In this document: positions 13,972-23,352 of the stretch, piece by piece | Layout: the number at the start of each line of letters is the position of its first letter | Numbering within the stretch: the first letter of the stretch is position 1 | Source of the DNA: Methanosarcinales archaeon | Lineage (GTDB): Archaea; Halobacteriota; Syntropharchaeia; Alkanophagales; Methanospirareceae | DNA: 26,858 bases | Direction: 5' to 3' | Assembly: GCA_025464645.1 (NCBI GenBank) | Contig: JAODGF010000023.1 | Location: 1-26,858, forward strand | Made by a program: the position numbers and the translations under genes | The notes under the pieces: model-generated | Databases searched by the model: none | The model's input: only the letters and a program-made list of their open reading frames with translations | Told to the model about the DNA's origin: nothing

Positions 13972-15072
13972 TTATATCACTCCTCCTTGCACTAATACAA
14001 TTGATAATGCGAGTGCAATTAATGATAATGAAAGCAATGCACCCCACCCAATGCTTAAACCCTGGTCAAGTCTATATCTCGGATATATCGTTCGAAGGGC
14101 AAACAGGGTCGTCAATACGATCACCACTTTCAGTAAAAACCATATTACACCCGATAAGTCGCCAAGCCCGGCGATTGCTGGTCCACTACCTCCTCCGAGG
14201 AACAGTATCGCCATGAGCCCGGCTAAAACATACGCCTTCTCATAACACAGCACGTAGATAAGCCCGAAAGCAATCCCCGAATACTCAACATGTGGTCCAG
14301 CGGCTAACTCCTGGTCCGCTTCAGGTATCTCAAAAGGCATTCGTGACGTTGCCATCGCAGCCGCAATAAAAAACGTAAGTGCAGCAATTGGGTTAAGGAT
14401 TATCCCCCATATAGTCTGCTTATTCGCTATCCCTACGGGGTCAGAAGTCCCATAGAGGACAATCATTGCAAGAACGGCAATGATAAATGGAACCTCATAT
14501 GCAAAATACATGAATGCCTCGCGCACTGTGCCGATAAAGGCAAACCTGCTGTTTGAAGCCCAGCCAAGACCCAGAATAAACAGCGGGAATAAGCATATTA
14601 TTGCCAGTATTATCTGTATTGCATAAGGCGTTTCTATTGCTACGATATTTCCTGCTGGGATGAACATCAAAGGTAGAAGAGCGGGTATGAAAGTAAGAAA
14701 AGGAAACTGTAAGAAATAAGGTCTATGTGCATCTTTATGCACGATTACTTCCTGGAATAGGAACCTGAGTGAGTCTGCAAGTAACTGGATTATCCCGCCT
14801 AACCACCACACTATTTCGTGCGGTCCCACGCGCCACTGTATCCTACCGCAGAGTTTGCGTTCTATCCACGGGAAAAAGAGCAGTAATATGCCCAGAGTTG
14901 TGAAACCAGGGCAAATCAGTGCTGCGAAAAACGGTTTCCAGAGGATAAATGAGATTATTAATTTTACCATCGGGATTTCGGGCAGTAAGTCCAGCATCTG
15001 CTGTACAAGAGGTATGCTCACCTGATTGCCCGCGATTCCCAGCCCGGTTATGACGGTGTTTATGTCAATCAT
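13972..15072 (-). CDS. fqoH: F420H2:quinone oxidoreductase subunit H (NuoH-like membrane subunit)
   Basis: Integral membrane subunit of 366 residues that forms the quinone-access channel between the hydrophilic arm and the pump modules. NuoH signatures are seen: ERKLCGRIQWRVGP, ADSLRFLFQE, MPFEIPEADQELAAGPHVEY and a conserved acidic loop. Many hydrophobic helices span the sequence. The start lies eleven bases after the fqoBCD stop with AGGTAGGTGATG upstream, and the stop is one base before fqoI. NuoH is also related to group 4 hydrogenase subunits, but the neighbouring D domain lacks nickel ligands, so the quinone-reducing complex is the right reading. Confidence 0.95.
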   Translation of the reverse strand: MIDINTVITGLGIAGNQVSIPLVQQMLDLLPEIPMVKLIISFILWKPFFAALICPGFTTLGILLLFFPWIERKLCGRIQWRVGPHEIVWWLGGIIQLLADSLRFLFQEVIVHKDAHRPYFLQFPFLTFIPALLPLMFIPAGNIVAIETPYAIQIILAIICLFPLFILGLGWASNSRFAFIGTVREAFMYFAYEVPFIIAVLAMIVLYGTSDPVGIANKQTIWGIILNPIAALTFFIAAAMATSRMPFEIPEADQELAAGPHVEYSGIAFGLIYVLCYEKAYVLAGLMAILFLGGGSGPAIAGLGDLSGVIWFLLKVVIVLTTLFALRTIYPRYRLDQGLSIGWGALLSLSLIALALSIVLVQGGVI

Positions 15073-15083
15073 CTTTTCATCAC

Positions 15084-17405
15084 CTACCTATCTGCTTCTG
15101 GCGGGAAGTATCCAAAACTTCCATAGACCGCCCAGAAATCCGCTACTCTTTCTCCTTTTGATGCTTCTATTATCCCCCTCAGATTCATCCAGCACGGTGT
15201 TACAATCCTCACACGATAGGGGACATTTGACTCGCCATCGCTTATGATTGAATATAGAAGTGTGCCTCTTCCTGCCTCAGTAACCGAAGTCCACTCGCCT
15301 TTTGGTAGCACGAGATTACCATAAGCATGGAACAAATGACCCTTTATGTCTTTTGATGCCTCCCTGTATTCTCCAAGCACTTCTTCGCTTATGACCTCCC
15401 CTCTTGGCATCCTCTTCACCGCATCCACCGCCTGCTTCAGGATTCTCAGGCTCTGTTTTATCTCCTCGTACCTGCCCATATACCTGCCGAGAGAGTCTCC
15501 GGCATCGCCTGTCGTGACTTCCCAATCAAGCTTATCGTAAGCTTCGTAAGGCTCCACTTTCCTTATATCATAGTCAACCCCAGATGCCCGCAGGAAAGGA
15601 CCCACAATGCCGTACCGTATTGCTTCTTCCCTCGTCAGGACTCCAACACCTTTTGTTCTCGCTATGAACACGGGATTATAGATAAATATGTCTTCAAACT
15701 TCCGCAGCCTTTTATTTATCGCAGAGGTAAAGTTGCTCGTCATGTTAAGAACGTCATCAGAAATATCCCGTCTTATCCCGCCCGGAATGATAAAGGATGG
15801 TGTGCATCGCGAACCGGTCATTCTTACTACCGCTTCAAGAATCATCTCCCTTATCGCCCATACATACATAAACCCGGTTGAATGCCCGGTGAATAGCGAT
15901 AATATCCCGGAGTCGTAGAAGAATGCACCTATCCTCGAAAGTTCCGCCATTATTGTTCGTATATATTTCGCTCTTTCCGGAACTTCAATCCCAAGCGCTT
16001 TCTCTATCGCACGGACATATCCAAGGTTCATATTGAAGGGGTCACTTATATTCGCACGCTCGAACAGCGGTATATTCTGGATGTACAGCCGATTTTCAGC
16101 AAGTTTCTCCATTGACCTGTGAACGTATCCGGGATCAGGAATGATGTCCACAATGAGATCACCTTTTAATCGCATTATCCACCTCAGATGCCCGCTGCCT
16201 GTGTGATGTGGTCCTACAAGAACAACAAAGTCATCACTCTTCTCCGCTTCTTCCAGAAGTTCTTCCGAAACCGGCATCTTGAGGTCAGAGGGTAGTTCGA
16301 TTTTGGGTGCGAAAGGAACACCATCCTCTAAAACATACCGCTCCTCTTCAAGCTTAAAATCCTTCCTTAATGGAGTCTGCGTCTCCGGAGCAAGCAAGAA
16401 CTTCCCGTTCATCCCTTCATTCCCTTCAAACCGAATGCCGAAGAAGTCATGCATTTCCCTTTCTGAATAATCCACACTTTCCCACAGAGCTGTAAGGCTT
16501 GGGAATACCGGTTCTGCTTCTCTTCCTATTTCTGTGAAGACCGTTATAATAACAGGCATAAGCTCCTCGCTATAACTCGATACCATATATTCAACGATAA
16601 ACTTCCTTTCGTGTGGTACATCTATCACGTTCACATTCTTCACGTGGTCTATTCCCGTCGTGCCGCTTAGCTCCCTCACAACCTTCACTAAGTTCTCCGG
16701 CGTTGTTTTTATCGCTATCCTGTTCTTATCGGTGATGGTGATGCTCTTATAAAGACCACCAAGTTGAGCTTTTAGACTCTTCACCAGGTCCCTTCCAAAA
16801 TCCCAATCTACCTCCTTTGGCACGTCCACTTTGATTAAAGGAGTTGGAGCAAATATCTTCGCCGTGGTTGGTAACCTGCTTTCCTTCCCTTTTCCTCCTT
16901 CTGAAGGTAACTCCGCAGTCTTAAATTTTATGGTTGTTCTATCCCTGCCTTCTATCTTCTCTTGAACCGCTCTTACACCTCTTAAAAGACCCTCTGGGGT
17001 TATCGGACACCCCGGGATAAAGAAATCCACTGGCACTATCTCTGAAGGACGCGTTAAGTTATAACTGTTCCAGAATATTCCTCCTCGCTGACCACATGCT
17101 CCTATCACATTTACAAACTTCGGGTCCGGCATTTGCTCCCATACAATTCTCAACGCACGCGCCATCTTCCTCGTTATCGTGCCCTCGACAATGATAAAAT
17201 TCGCCTGCCTCGAAATACCCATATTTAACGTACCCAGTCTTTCGCCATCAAATCCACATGCAAAAGCATGCGCCAGCTCAACACCACAGCAAGAAGTGAC
17301 AAAATGACACGGCCATAGACTCCACTTCGTCCCCCATCTCCTCAAAGGCGTGAATACGCCCGAACGGAGAATGCGTATGTTCCTATCCTTATCTCCTTCT
17401 TCCAT
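15084..17405 (-). CDS. fqoBCD: F420H2:quinone oxidoreductase subunits B, C and D fused (FqoBCD)
   Basis: One 773-residue protein combines three peripheral subunits. Residues of about 25-155 are NuoB-like, with the N2-cluster cysteines C39, C40, C104 (GAC) and C133 (PGCP). Residues of about 200-340 are NuoC-like, with YSEREMHDFFGIRFEGN at 313-329. From about residue 395 to the end is NuoD-like, with VGPHHTGSGHLRW, NRLYIQNIPL, RASGVDYDIRK and a terminal DR. The D part has no CxxC nickel ligands, so it is not a hydrogenase. I chose the ATG at 17405, which follows GAGGTAAAA and the fqoA stop; a longer frame to 17636 only shadows fqoA. No stop, start or repeat at the junctions suggests a sequencing artefact. 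Confidence 0.95.
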   Translation of the reverse strand: MEEGDKDRNIRILRSGVFTPLRRWGTKWSLWPCHFVTSCCGVELAHAFACGFDGERLGTLNMGISRQANFIIVEGTITRKMARALRIVWEQMPDPKFVNVIGACGQRGGIFWNSYNLTRPSEIVPVDFFIPGCPITPEGLLRGVRAVQEKIEGRDRTTIKFKTAELPSEGGKGKESRLPTTAKIFAPTPLIKVDVPKEVDWDFGRDLVKSLKAQLGGLYKSITITDKNRIAIKTTPENLVKVVRELSGTTGIDHVKNVNVIDVPHERKFIVEYMVSSYSEELMPVIITVFTEIGREAEPVFPSLTALWESVDYSEREMHDFFGIRFEGNEGMNGKFLLAPETQTPLRKDFKLEEERYVLEDGVPFAPKIELPSDLKMPVSEELLEEAEKSDDFVVLVGPHHTGSGHLRWIMRLKGDLIVDIIPDPGYVHRSMEKLAENRLYIQNIPLFERANISDPFNMNLGYVRAIEKALGIEVPERAKYIRTIMAELSRIGAFFYDSGILSLFTGHSTGFMYVWAIREMILEAVVRMTGSRCTPSFIIPGGIRRDISDDVLNMTSNFTSAINKRLRKFEDIFIYNPVFIARTKGVGVLTREEAIRYGIVGPFLRASGVDYDIRKVEPYEAYDKLDWEVTTGDAGDSLGRYMGRYEEIKQSLRILKQAVDAVKRMPRGEVISEEVLGEYREASKDIKGHLFHAYGNLVLPKGEWTSVTEAGRGTLLYSIISDGESNVPYRVRIVTPCWMNLRGIIEASKGERVADFWAVYGSFGYFPPEADR

Positions 17406-17407
17406 TT

Positions 17408-17758
17408 TTACCTCACTTCCTCCACTGATATCTTGTAACCCACATAAATTGCGGGCAGCAGCAGCAAAAGAGACAGTAGCAATAAAACCGGATATAAATG
17501 AACCGTCGGAAAAGCAGAAAGTAAGAGCAGGATAACGAGGATTGGCTCTGCTGCCATGAACATGAACATAAACCCGAAATACTGCATTGGAAGCGTATAC
17601 TTCGGATTTTTTATCGGAATGTTCCCTGATTCCCACCTTGACATCTTCACTTCTGTGGGATGGTATCTCGGCCAGATTTTACTGAGGATAAGAAGCACGA
17701 TGTCCATGAGTACGCAAACTGCAAGCAACAATCCTACTACTGCTGCGTTTTCTATCAT
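17408..17758 (-). CDS. fqoA: F420H2:quinone oxidoreductase subunit A (NuoA-like)
   Basis: Small membrane subunit of 116 residues next to the quinone site. Three hydrophobic helices are visible, and the central loop KMSRWESGNIP resembles the NuoA motif around the conserved YECG segment, with Ser-Gly in place of Cys-Gly. MQYFGFMFMFMAAEP gives the conserved Glu in helix 2. The start at 17758 has GGAGGG upstream, and the gene ends two bases before fqoBCD. Family placement rests on length, position between N and B, and this loop. Confidence 0.9.
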   Translation of the reverse strand: MIENAAVVGLLLAVCVLMDIVLLILSKIWPRYHPTEVKMSRWESGNIPIKNPKYTLPMQYFGFMFMFMAAEPILVILLLLSAFPTVHLYPVLLLLSLLLLLPAIYVGYKISVEEVR

Positions 17759-17772
17759 TTCTCTTCTCCCTC

Positions 17773-19041
17773 CTATATCCCAATTCCTATCGTTTGAGCA
17801 AGAACTCTCATACCCTCAAAGAACCAATTTGGTGGAACTACGGTAATTAAAATTATTATTACCACAGAAACAGCAATGAAATTAGTGAGATTTGTTTCCC
17901 AACCTATGCCCAGCTCACTTGCAAGCCGAATGTAATAAGGAATAGAGATAGCAGAATTTATCACTATGAGTGCAGCTACCACAATATAGACATATCCTGC
18001 TTCAGCCATGAAAAGTCCAACTTTAACCAGTGATGAGAGAATAAAGAATTTACCCCAGAATCCCATTAGCGGCGGCACGCCGATGAAAGAGAAGGCAAGG
18101 AGGTACATCAAAGGTGAGTAAGCTCCTTCTCCCTTTATTGCATTGAAAAACCCTATCTTCCCGGCTGCGTTTGCAAACAGCATGAGCAATCCGCCCATCA
18201 GTGCAAAACCGATGAACTCCGGGGTTGGCTTGATGACTACGACCAGGCATGTTAAAACATAGCCCATATTGGCAACCGTAGAGTAAGCGAGAACCCTTGC
18301 ATGCTCTTTTGATGTCAAAGCTCCTATGTTACCGGTAAACATGGATATAGCAGCAAGCACGGCAGTAAATATGGTTATTGACGACGTTAGAGTACTTGCA
18401 GTATAGATTAGTATCCACAAAGCAGCGAAAAAAGGAACGATTTTGGCAAGAGAGGCGATAATTGAGATAGGAATTGGGTCTGCGGATGTGAAAACATCCG
18501 GAACCCACTCGTGTAGCGGTGCCACTCCTACTTCAAGACTTAAACCCATGACAAGCATTACATAGCCAAGTATGTACAGAAGACCATCAAACGAGTTCTT
18601 AGTATAAGCGAGGATGACTGCACCGATTAAGAACAAAACAGTAGCGAAAACCATAAACGTAATATATTTGATTCCGACCTCTACGTTTGCACCACCCTCT
18701 CTAACCATAACCAGGATATAAGTCGGTACGGAAACGAGAACAAGTGCTGCCAGAACGAGAGCAAAGTCGCCTGTATTGGCGATATACATGGTTGCGAGTG
18801 CCATCAATCCCACCAATCCATAATCCACGCCTTTAATCTTGCTCCGTATCCCTACCAGCGAAAACAGGTTAATGATGCCTATTGCAAAGATAAAAACACC
18901 GTAATAGAGCGAACGACAGGCTGCAAGCCCAACTACGAGAGCGACTATCGCGGTACAAAGTCCTATCCAGCGGTATTTGAAAGAGCCCACTGAGCCAAGC
19001 GTTAAAATTGCTAATGCCAAAAGCATCATCGCTAATTCCAT
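17773..19041 (-). CDS. fqoN: F420H2:quinone oxidoreductase subunit N (NuoN-like antiporter module)
   Basis: Ion-pumping membrane subunit of 422 residues, shorter than typical NuoN, with hydrophobic helices throughout. The antiporter-module signatures are GVAPLHEWVPDVF, PIPISIIASLAKIVPFFA and VLAYSTVANMGY. I chose the ATG at 19041, which overlaps the fqoL stop as TAATG. A GTG at 19050 would add three residues inside fqoL. It is the third of three antiporter-like subunits in the cluster (M, L, N). Confidence 0.93.
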   Translation of the reverse strand: MELAMMLLALAILTLGSVGSFKYRWIGLCTAIVALVVGLAACRSLYYGVFIFAIGIINLFSLVGIRSKIKGVDYGLVGLMALATMYIANTGDFALVLAALVLVSVPTYILVMVREGGANVEVGIKYITFMVFATVLFLIGAVILAYTKNSFDGLLYILGYVMLVMGLSLEVGVAPLHEWVPDVFTSADPIPISIIASLAKIVPFFAALWILIYTASTLTSSITIFTAVLAAISMFTGNIGALTSKEHARVLAYSTVANMGYVLTCLVVVIKPTPEFIGFALMGGLLMLFANAAGKIGFFNAIKGEGAYSPLMYLLAFSFIGVPPLMGFWGKFFILSSLVKVGLFMAEAGYVYIVVAALIVINSAISIPYYIRLASELGIGWETNLTNFIAVSVVIIILITVVPPNWFFEGMRVLAQTIGIGI

Positions 19042-21023
19042 TATATCCACATCCCCCCTATTGAAGCTAAAATGAGAGAGATCATCACGAGACCGAGCAC
19101 AATCTGGATATAGGTTTTAAGATACCCGGTCTGAATAGTTCGTATTCCTTTTGAAATCCTATCAAATAAGCCGGGCATTACCTTCGTATTGAAGAACCCA
19201 TCTATTCCCCGGTTTCCATAGTCCTGAACGAGATGGGATACGAAGAAGCCGGTCTTCGGTAAGATATAATCATTAACGAATGGAAGATACATCCGGTCGT
19301 TGAAGAAAGTGCCAAGCTTGGAAAGGGCGGTTATCCTTGGCTTGAATATCGCAGCAATATATACTATAAATATTGCCCCGCCCACTCCGATGGACAATAT
19401 TTCGCCCCCCGCGTGGACAAATCCTTCTGTCTCCTCGAGTACAAAAATATGGTAAGTAAGCACAAAAAGCACAGATGCCATCAGCACGTAACCGAGTTTC
19501 ATCAACCCACCGCCTTCCAAATGCTCGTGCTCCGGCTTTTCGCCCTTTATGAAGTTCAAGCTGAGGAACTTTGCAAGAATTGCAGAATAGACTAAAGAAG
19601 TAAGTATTAGGAGGATAATCGGTATAGCAAGGTGTATAGCTCCGGTTTCCATGGCATGATGAAACAGGTGTAGCTTTACTTCATCCATCATGGATTTCAC
19701 CCAGTAAGCTGTGAGAGGTGGTATCCCCACGAGGAATGCCGTGGCGATGATGGTAACGATAAAAGGAGTTTTCATTCGCTTCGCAAACTCGATACCGCCG
19801 CATAAGAACCTGCTGTGCGTGGCGTGAATTAAATGACCACTCACGAGGAACAAGCTCGCTTTTGCGAATGCGTGCACCGCCATGTACCAGAATGCCACAA
19901 GCAAAGCCACATTCATACCGGCTGCTACTTTGGGCTCTGGCTGAATCCAGAAGGAAGCGGCTGCCGCAGCGAACATCAAACCAAGGCTTGACATCGTAGA
20001 TGCTGCGAGCAGAACCTTCCTCTCGAGCATCCCTGATGCTGCAAGCGCGCCGTATAACCCTGATATCAATCCAATGAAGAGTGCAAAGGTATACACAATT
20101 TCAAGTCCGGGAACGTGATGTAATTCCCACGGTCTTATATACCAGCTAACTTTAATGAATACAAAAGCACCGGCTGCTACCATGGTCGCAGAGTGCAGGA
20201 GTGCACTCACGGTCGTCGGACCGGTCATTGCAGTCATAAGCCACTCGCTGAATGGAACCTGCGCCGACTTTGTGAGCAGACCCATGAGGAACAGGGTGAG
20301 CAGAATTACTGTTCCCGCAGCGCCAATAGTAGTAAAAAGCGTCCCCCACTCAATCTGGGATATATTGAGAGTAGATTTGCCTGTCTTATCAACTGCGAAT
20401 ACCCATATCGCAGCAATTGCGAAGAACATGGGGACATCGCCAAATCGTATGGTTGAGATTGCCCGCCAGCCACCAAAACTTGGTGGCCAGCTCAGTTCGA
20501 GCGGTCCTACTTTTCTTTTTGGTACCCCGACATAAGCAATTTCATCATCGTCTCGGAACCAGTGCCCGATTAAACCCCATGAAGCTGCTCCAAGTCCTTC
20601 CCAGCCTACAAACAGCAGGAATAGATTATCACTATAAACAACCAAAAGCATTGATGCCGTGAACAGGTTAAAGAAGAACCAGTACCACGAGGGTCGGTAA
20701 TCTCCGCGCATGTATTCCAAGCCGTAAATAGCGATGAAAAAGGCTATAACTGCGGTTATAACACCCATATACCTGCTCAAATAGTCGGTAATAAGGACGA
20801 TATTTATCCCGAGGTCGGGAATCCAATCGTAAGCATATTGTTGATTTTCAGGGAAAACGAAGAAGATGTAGAGGCTCATTAATACCGAGATGAAGATACC
20901 GAAGACCGAAAGATAGGGCAGCTTCTCCGTCCACCCTTTACTTTTGTATGCCAGAGCAATAGGAATACTGCTGACAACCGGAGCTAAGAAAAGCAATAGG
21001 AAGACAATTCTATCGTCTATCAT
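19041..21023 (-). CDS. fqoL: F420H2:quinone oxidoreductase subunit L (NuoL-like antiporter module)
   Basis: Largest ion-pumping subunit, 660 residues. Seen are the conserved Glu region WEGLGAASWGLIGHW, the LTKSAQVPFSEWL segment with its Lys, MTGPTTVSALLHSATMVAAG and HAFAKASLFL. The long C-terminal part fits the lateral helix of NuoL and its last membrane segment. The start at 21023 has GGAGGTG seven bases upstream and overlaps the fqoM stop as ATGA. The stop overlaps fqoN by one base, so translation is coupled through M, L and N. Confidence 0.96.
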   Translation of the reverse strand: MIDDRIVFLLLFLAPVVSSIPIALAYKSKGWTEKLPYLSVFGIFISVLMSLYIFFVFPENQQYAYDWIPDLGINIVLITDYLSRYMGVITAVIAFFIAIYGLEYMRGDYRPSWYWFFFNLFTASMLLVVYSDNLFLLFVGWEGLGAASWGLIGHWFRDDDEIAYVGVPKRKVGPLELSWPPSFGGWRAISTIRFGDVPMFFAIAAIWVFAVDKTGKSTLNISQIEWGTLFTTIGAAGTVILLTLFLMGLLTKSAQVPFSEWLMTAMTGPTTVSALLHSATMVAAGAFVFIKVSWYIRPWELHHVPGLEIVYTFALFIGLISGLYGALAASGMLERKVLLAASTMSSLGLMFAAAAASFWIQPEPKVAAGMNVALLVAFWYMAVHAFAKASLFLVSGHLIHATHSRFLCGGIEFAKRMKTPFIVTIIATAFLVGIPPLTAYWVKSMMDEVKLHLFHHAMETGAIHLAIPIILLILTSLVYSAILAKFLSLNFIKGEKPEHEHLEGGGLMKLGYVLMASVLFVLTYHIFVLEETEGFVHAGGEILSIGVGGAIFIVYIAAIFKPRITALSKLGTFFNDRMYLPFVNDYILPKTGFFVSHLVQDYGNRGIDGFFNTKVMPGLFDRISKGIRTIQTGYLKTYIQIVLGLVMISLILASIGGMWI

Positions 21024-22495
21024 GGTACAACACCTCCTAACCCTGGAATTGCATTAAGCCCTTGAATTAACATCGTTGACAACGGTGGGAACAATAACAA
21101 CACCGAAAAAATACCGATGATAAAAAGAGGAACATAAAAGTATCTACTTATTTCAAGTCTCTTCGTATCCTTCGGCTTACCATAGAAGACTTTCCTTATC
21201 GTCCAGAAGCCATACCAAACCGAGAGGATGAACATGAATATTACTGCCAGGATAATGGGTAAACTCCCTGTCCAGCCAAGGAATGAGGGGGATTCCGGTC
21301 TGAGGAAAGTATCCACAACACCTCTTAATATGAAAAATTCGCCGAGCATGCCGACTGTCAGAATTCCGCCAAGATTCAGGAACCCGACAACAGCGGCATT
21401 CGAGATTGCAGGAATGGAATCATGCAATCCACCCATCTTATTAAGGTCTCGCAGACCATGATGGACCGCAATAATGCCGCCCGCAGAGGAGAACAAGATT
21501 GACTTTCCGAACGCATGTGACATATACTGTATAACCACACCTATAAGCCCGAAAGGACCGAGACAGAGCGCTACCAGTACATATCCCATTTGGGATACCG
21601 TGGAATATGCGAGCAGCCGTTTGAAGTCAGTCTGCTTAAAGACTGAAAAACCGGCATAGATACTTGAAAATATTGCATAACCAAGGATGTACATCCGATA
21701 ATCCTCAATAAATGAATAATCTATAAGAGCAGTCCTCAGCAATACATAACCCGCCAGACCCACGGTTAGCGGGCTTAGCAATGCACTGACCGGAGTAGGA
21801 GCCTCTGCATGTGCCCAGGGAAGCCATATATGTGGTCCTAAGACGGGAAGTTCTATTAACATACCAACGAGAATAAACGCCCACGCAAGTTTCCCGACCG
21901 TAGTTATACCACTAAGCGCCAGCGTATTGTTCAAGGGTTCAAAAGCGATAATAATGAAACCCGCCAGTGTAAGAACGCCGGCAATCGCACACCAGATTAA
22001 GTATAGGAGCCCCACCCATTTCCTATTTCCATACCCATAGCTGTAAATAAGCAGGAAAGCGGTAATTAGCGTAATCTCCAGGAAGACGTACAAGAGGATG
22101 AGATTTCCACTGTACACGAGCCACAACATCGAAACGGCATAAAAGTCATATAAGAATATGTATCTCCTGAATTCGCTCTCGACTTTCAGCTCCATCTCCT
22201 CGAACCTGTGCTCCATGTAGGGCAGCGCAAAAAGGGCGACCATCGCGGAGACAATACAAATAGTGAGTCCAAACGCATTTGAGATAAAGTCGAAATTAAG
22301 GTAAATCTCGCCTATCGGAGGTGCGAAATTCATGAGGTGAATCTCGGCAGGACAGCCTTTGAAGATACAGTATAATATAGAAAAGAAAGGGATTAAAAAG
22401 GCGGCTGAAGAGAGATAAGTAGCTCCTTTAGGTCTTAAAAGAGGTGCTATAAATACCACAATTAAGGGCAAGAGCAAGAAGTAAAGCATAATCAT
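21020..22495 (-). CDS. fqoM: F420H2:quinone oxidoreductase subunit M (NuoM-like antiporter module)
   Basis: Ion-pumping membrane subunit of 491 residues. The NuoM/Mrp signature HIWLPWAHAEAPTPVSALLS is clear, together with LLAYSTVSQMGYVL and SHAFGKSILF. I chose the ATG at 22495, one base after the fqoK stop, with GGAGGTGAT 14 bases upstream. A GTG at 22510 would lie on top of that ribosome site and inside fqoK. In bacteria M usually follows L; the M-L order here is that recalled for Archaeoglobus fqo. Confidence 0.94.
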   Translation of the reverse strand: MIMLYFLLLPLIVVFIAPLLRPKGATYLSSAAFLIPFFSILYCIFKGCPAEIHLMNFAPPIGEIYLNFDFISNAFGLTICIVSAMVALFALPYMEHRFEEMELKVESEFRRYIFLYDFYAVSMLWLVYSGNLILLYVFLEITLITAFLLIYSYGYGNRKWVGLLYLIWCAIAGVLTLAGFIIIAFEPLNNTLALSGITTVGKLAWAFILVGMLIELPVLGPHIWLPWAHAEAPTPVSALLSPLTVGLAGYVLLRTALIDYSFIEDYRMYILGYAIFSSIYAGFSVFKQTDFKRLLAYSTVSQMGYVLVALCLGPFGLIGVVIQYMSHAFGKSILFSSAGGIIAVHHGLRDLNKMGGLHDSIPAISNAAVVGFLNLGGILTVGMLGEFFILRGVVDTFLRPESPSFLGWTGSLPIILAVIFMFILSVWYGFWTIRKVFYGKPKDTKRLEISRYFYVPLFIIGIFSVLLLFPPLSTMLIQGLNAIPGLGGVVP

Positions 22496-22496
22496 A

Positions 22497-22808
22497 TTAT
22501 AATTTATCACCTCCTATGGTAACAGAACTCGTGTAAATATTCTTTCTCTCCCTGTCCATCGTTACGATGGCAGCGATAAGAACTAAAAGTTCACCGCTGC
22601 TCGTGAAAATCGTGATGATTGCGATACCAAAAGCGGCATTACTAATGGCGGAGAAAAGAGGGATTAGCGACATGAATACAGCACCAAACATCAGTTCTAA
22701 CGCTATAAGAAGTCTGATAAGGTCCTTGCTTGAAATAGCGGTGAAGTAACCCATAAGCAAGATTGCAAATGACGTTACATAGATTATTGATAACTCTATT
22801 CCTTGCAT
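22497..22808 (-). CDS. fqoK: F420H2:quinone oxidoreductase subunit K (NuoK-like)
   Basis: Small three-helix membrane subunit of 103 residues in the proton channel. The conserved Glu pair is present in LLIALELMFGAV (helix 2) and SSGELLVLIAAIVTMDRERK resembles the NuoK C-terminus. AAGGAG precedes the ATG by six bases, and the start directly abuts the fqoJ stop. Confidence 0.94.
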   Translation of the reverse strand: MQGIELSIIYVTSFAILLMGYFTAISSKDLIRLLIALELMFGAVFMSLIPLFSAISNAAFGIAIITIFTSSGELLVLIAAIVTMDRERKNIYTSSVTIGGDKL

Positions 22809-23288
22809 TCAGCTCCTTCCCTCCTCCTTTTCTATTCCCATTTTTAACACTGAGAGCATCAGCAGAATGATAAGCGCGGTAAGGAATAAAATGAGCAATA
22901 GATATTCAGGCGTTATAAACTTCTGAAGCGCAAATTGAATCTTTTCAAGAGAAGCAAGGTTGGAGATATGGACGGAATAACCGAGAATAAAAGCGGTTAT
23001 AATCACTGGCAGTGCCCACAACACAGAAATTTGCCGCTCGGGGGCGAATCGGTAAGTTGCTGCGAGTGCTATTGTTACTATTCCTAACGCACCCACAAAT
23101 ATGAACACGATTAAAACAAAAACAGGCTGGAGGTTGAAAAGGGCATAAATACCCGCAACCATTACCAATGTTGCGGACATGAACATCGAAGCGTAGAAGT
23201 TATCGCGGGTAAGCAACACTGCTAAAGAGGACAGCACGGCTACGCCCGCAATCGCTAACAGCAACAGCGTTTCTATTTCAATATTCAT
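22809..23288 (-). CDS. fqoJ: F420H2:quinone oxidoreductase subunit J (NuoJ-like)
   Basis: Membrane subunit of 159 residues and the first gene of the fqo operon. NuoJ features are the VLLTRDNFYASM helix and the FIFVGALGIVTIALAATYRF segment, where the pi-bulge helix lies in NuoJ. I chose the ATG at 23288, which starts directly before the first membrane helix. A longer frame from a GTG at 23360 would add a charged, unrelated tail and overlap the kinase gene. No ribosome site precedes the ATG, but a TATA-like element lies about 28 bases upstream, which suits a leaderless transcript. Confidence 0.92.
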   Translation of the reverse strand: MNIEIETLLLLAIAGVAVLSSLAVLLTRDNFYASMFMSATLVMVAGIYALFNLQPVFVLIVFIFVGALGIVTIALAATYRFAPERQISVLWALPVIITAFILGYSVHISNLASLEKIQFALQKFITPEYLLLILFLTALIILLMLSVLKMGIEKEEGRS

Positions 23289-23310
23289 GGATTCAAATTT
23301 TTGCACAATA

Positions 23311-23320
23311 GTTAAAAAGA
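23311..23320 (-). promoter_or_regulatory. Candidate promoter of the fqo operon
   Basis: TCTTTTTAAC on the minus strand, preceded by the purine-rich CCGAAAG in the position of a BRE, is centred about 28 bases before the fqoJ ATG. It lies in the 64-base gap after the histidine kinase gene. The box is weaker than others in the window, so cotranscription with the kinase is also possible. Confidence 0.45.
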
Positions 23321-23352
23321 CTTTCGGTTTTTTTCGATTACTCTTAGATTCA

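Noticed and set aside
15072..15084. Group 4 membrane hydrogenase instead of a quinone oxidoreductase
   Set aside because: The D domain has no N- or C-terminal CxxC nickel ligands, and fqoA, J, K and F are all present.
17406..17636. N-terminal 77-residue extension of FqoBCD giving an 850-residue protein
   Set aside because: The extension lies entirely within fqoA in another frame, has no NuoB similarity, and the ATG at 17405 has a proper ribosome site.
22496..22510. GTG start for fqoM
   Set aside because: It sits on top of the Shine-Dalgarno sequence; the ATG at 22495 directly follows the fqoK stop.
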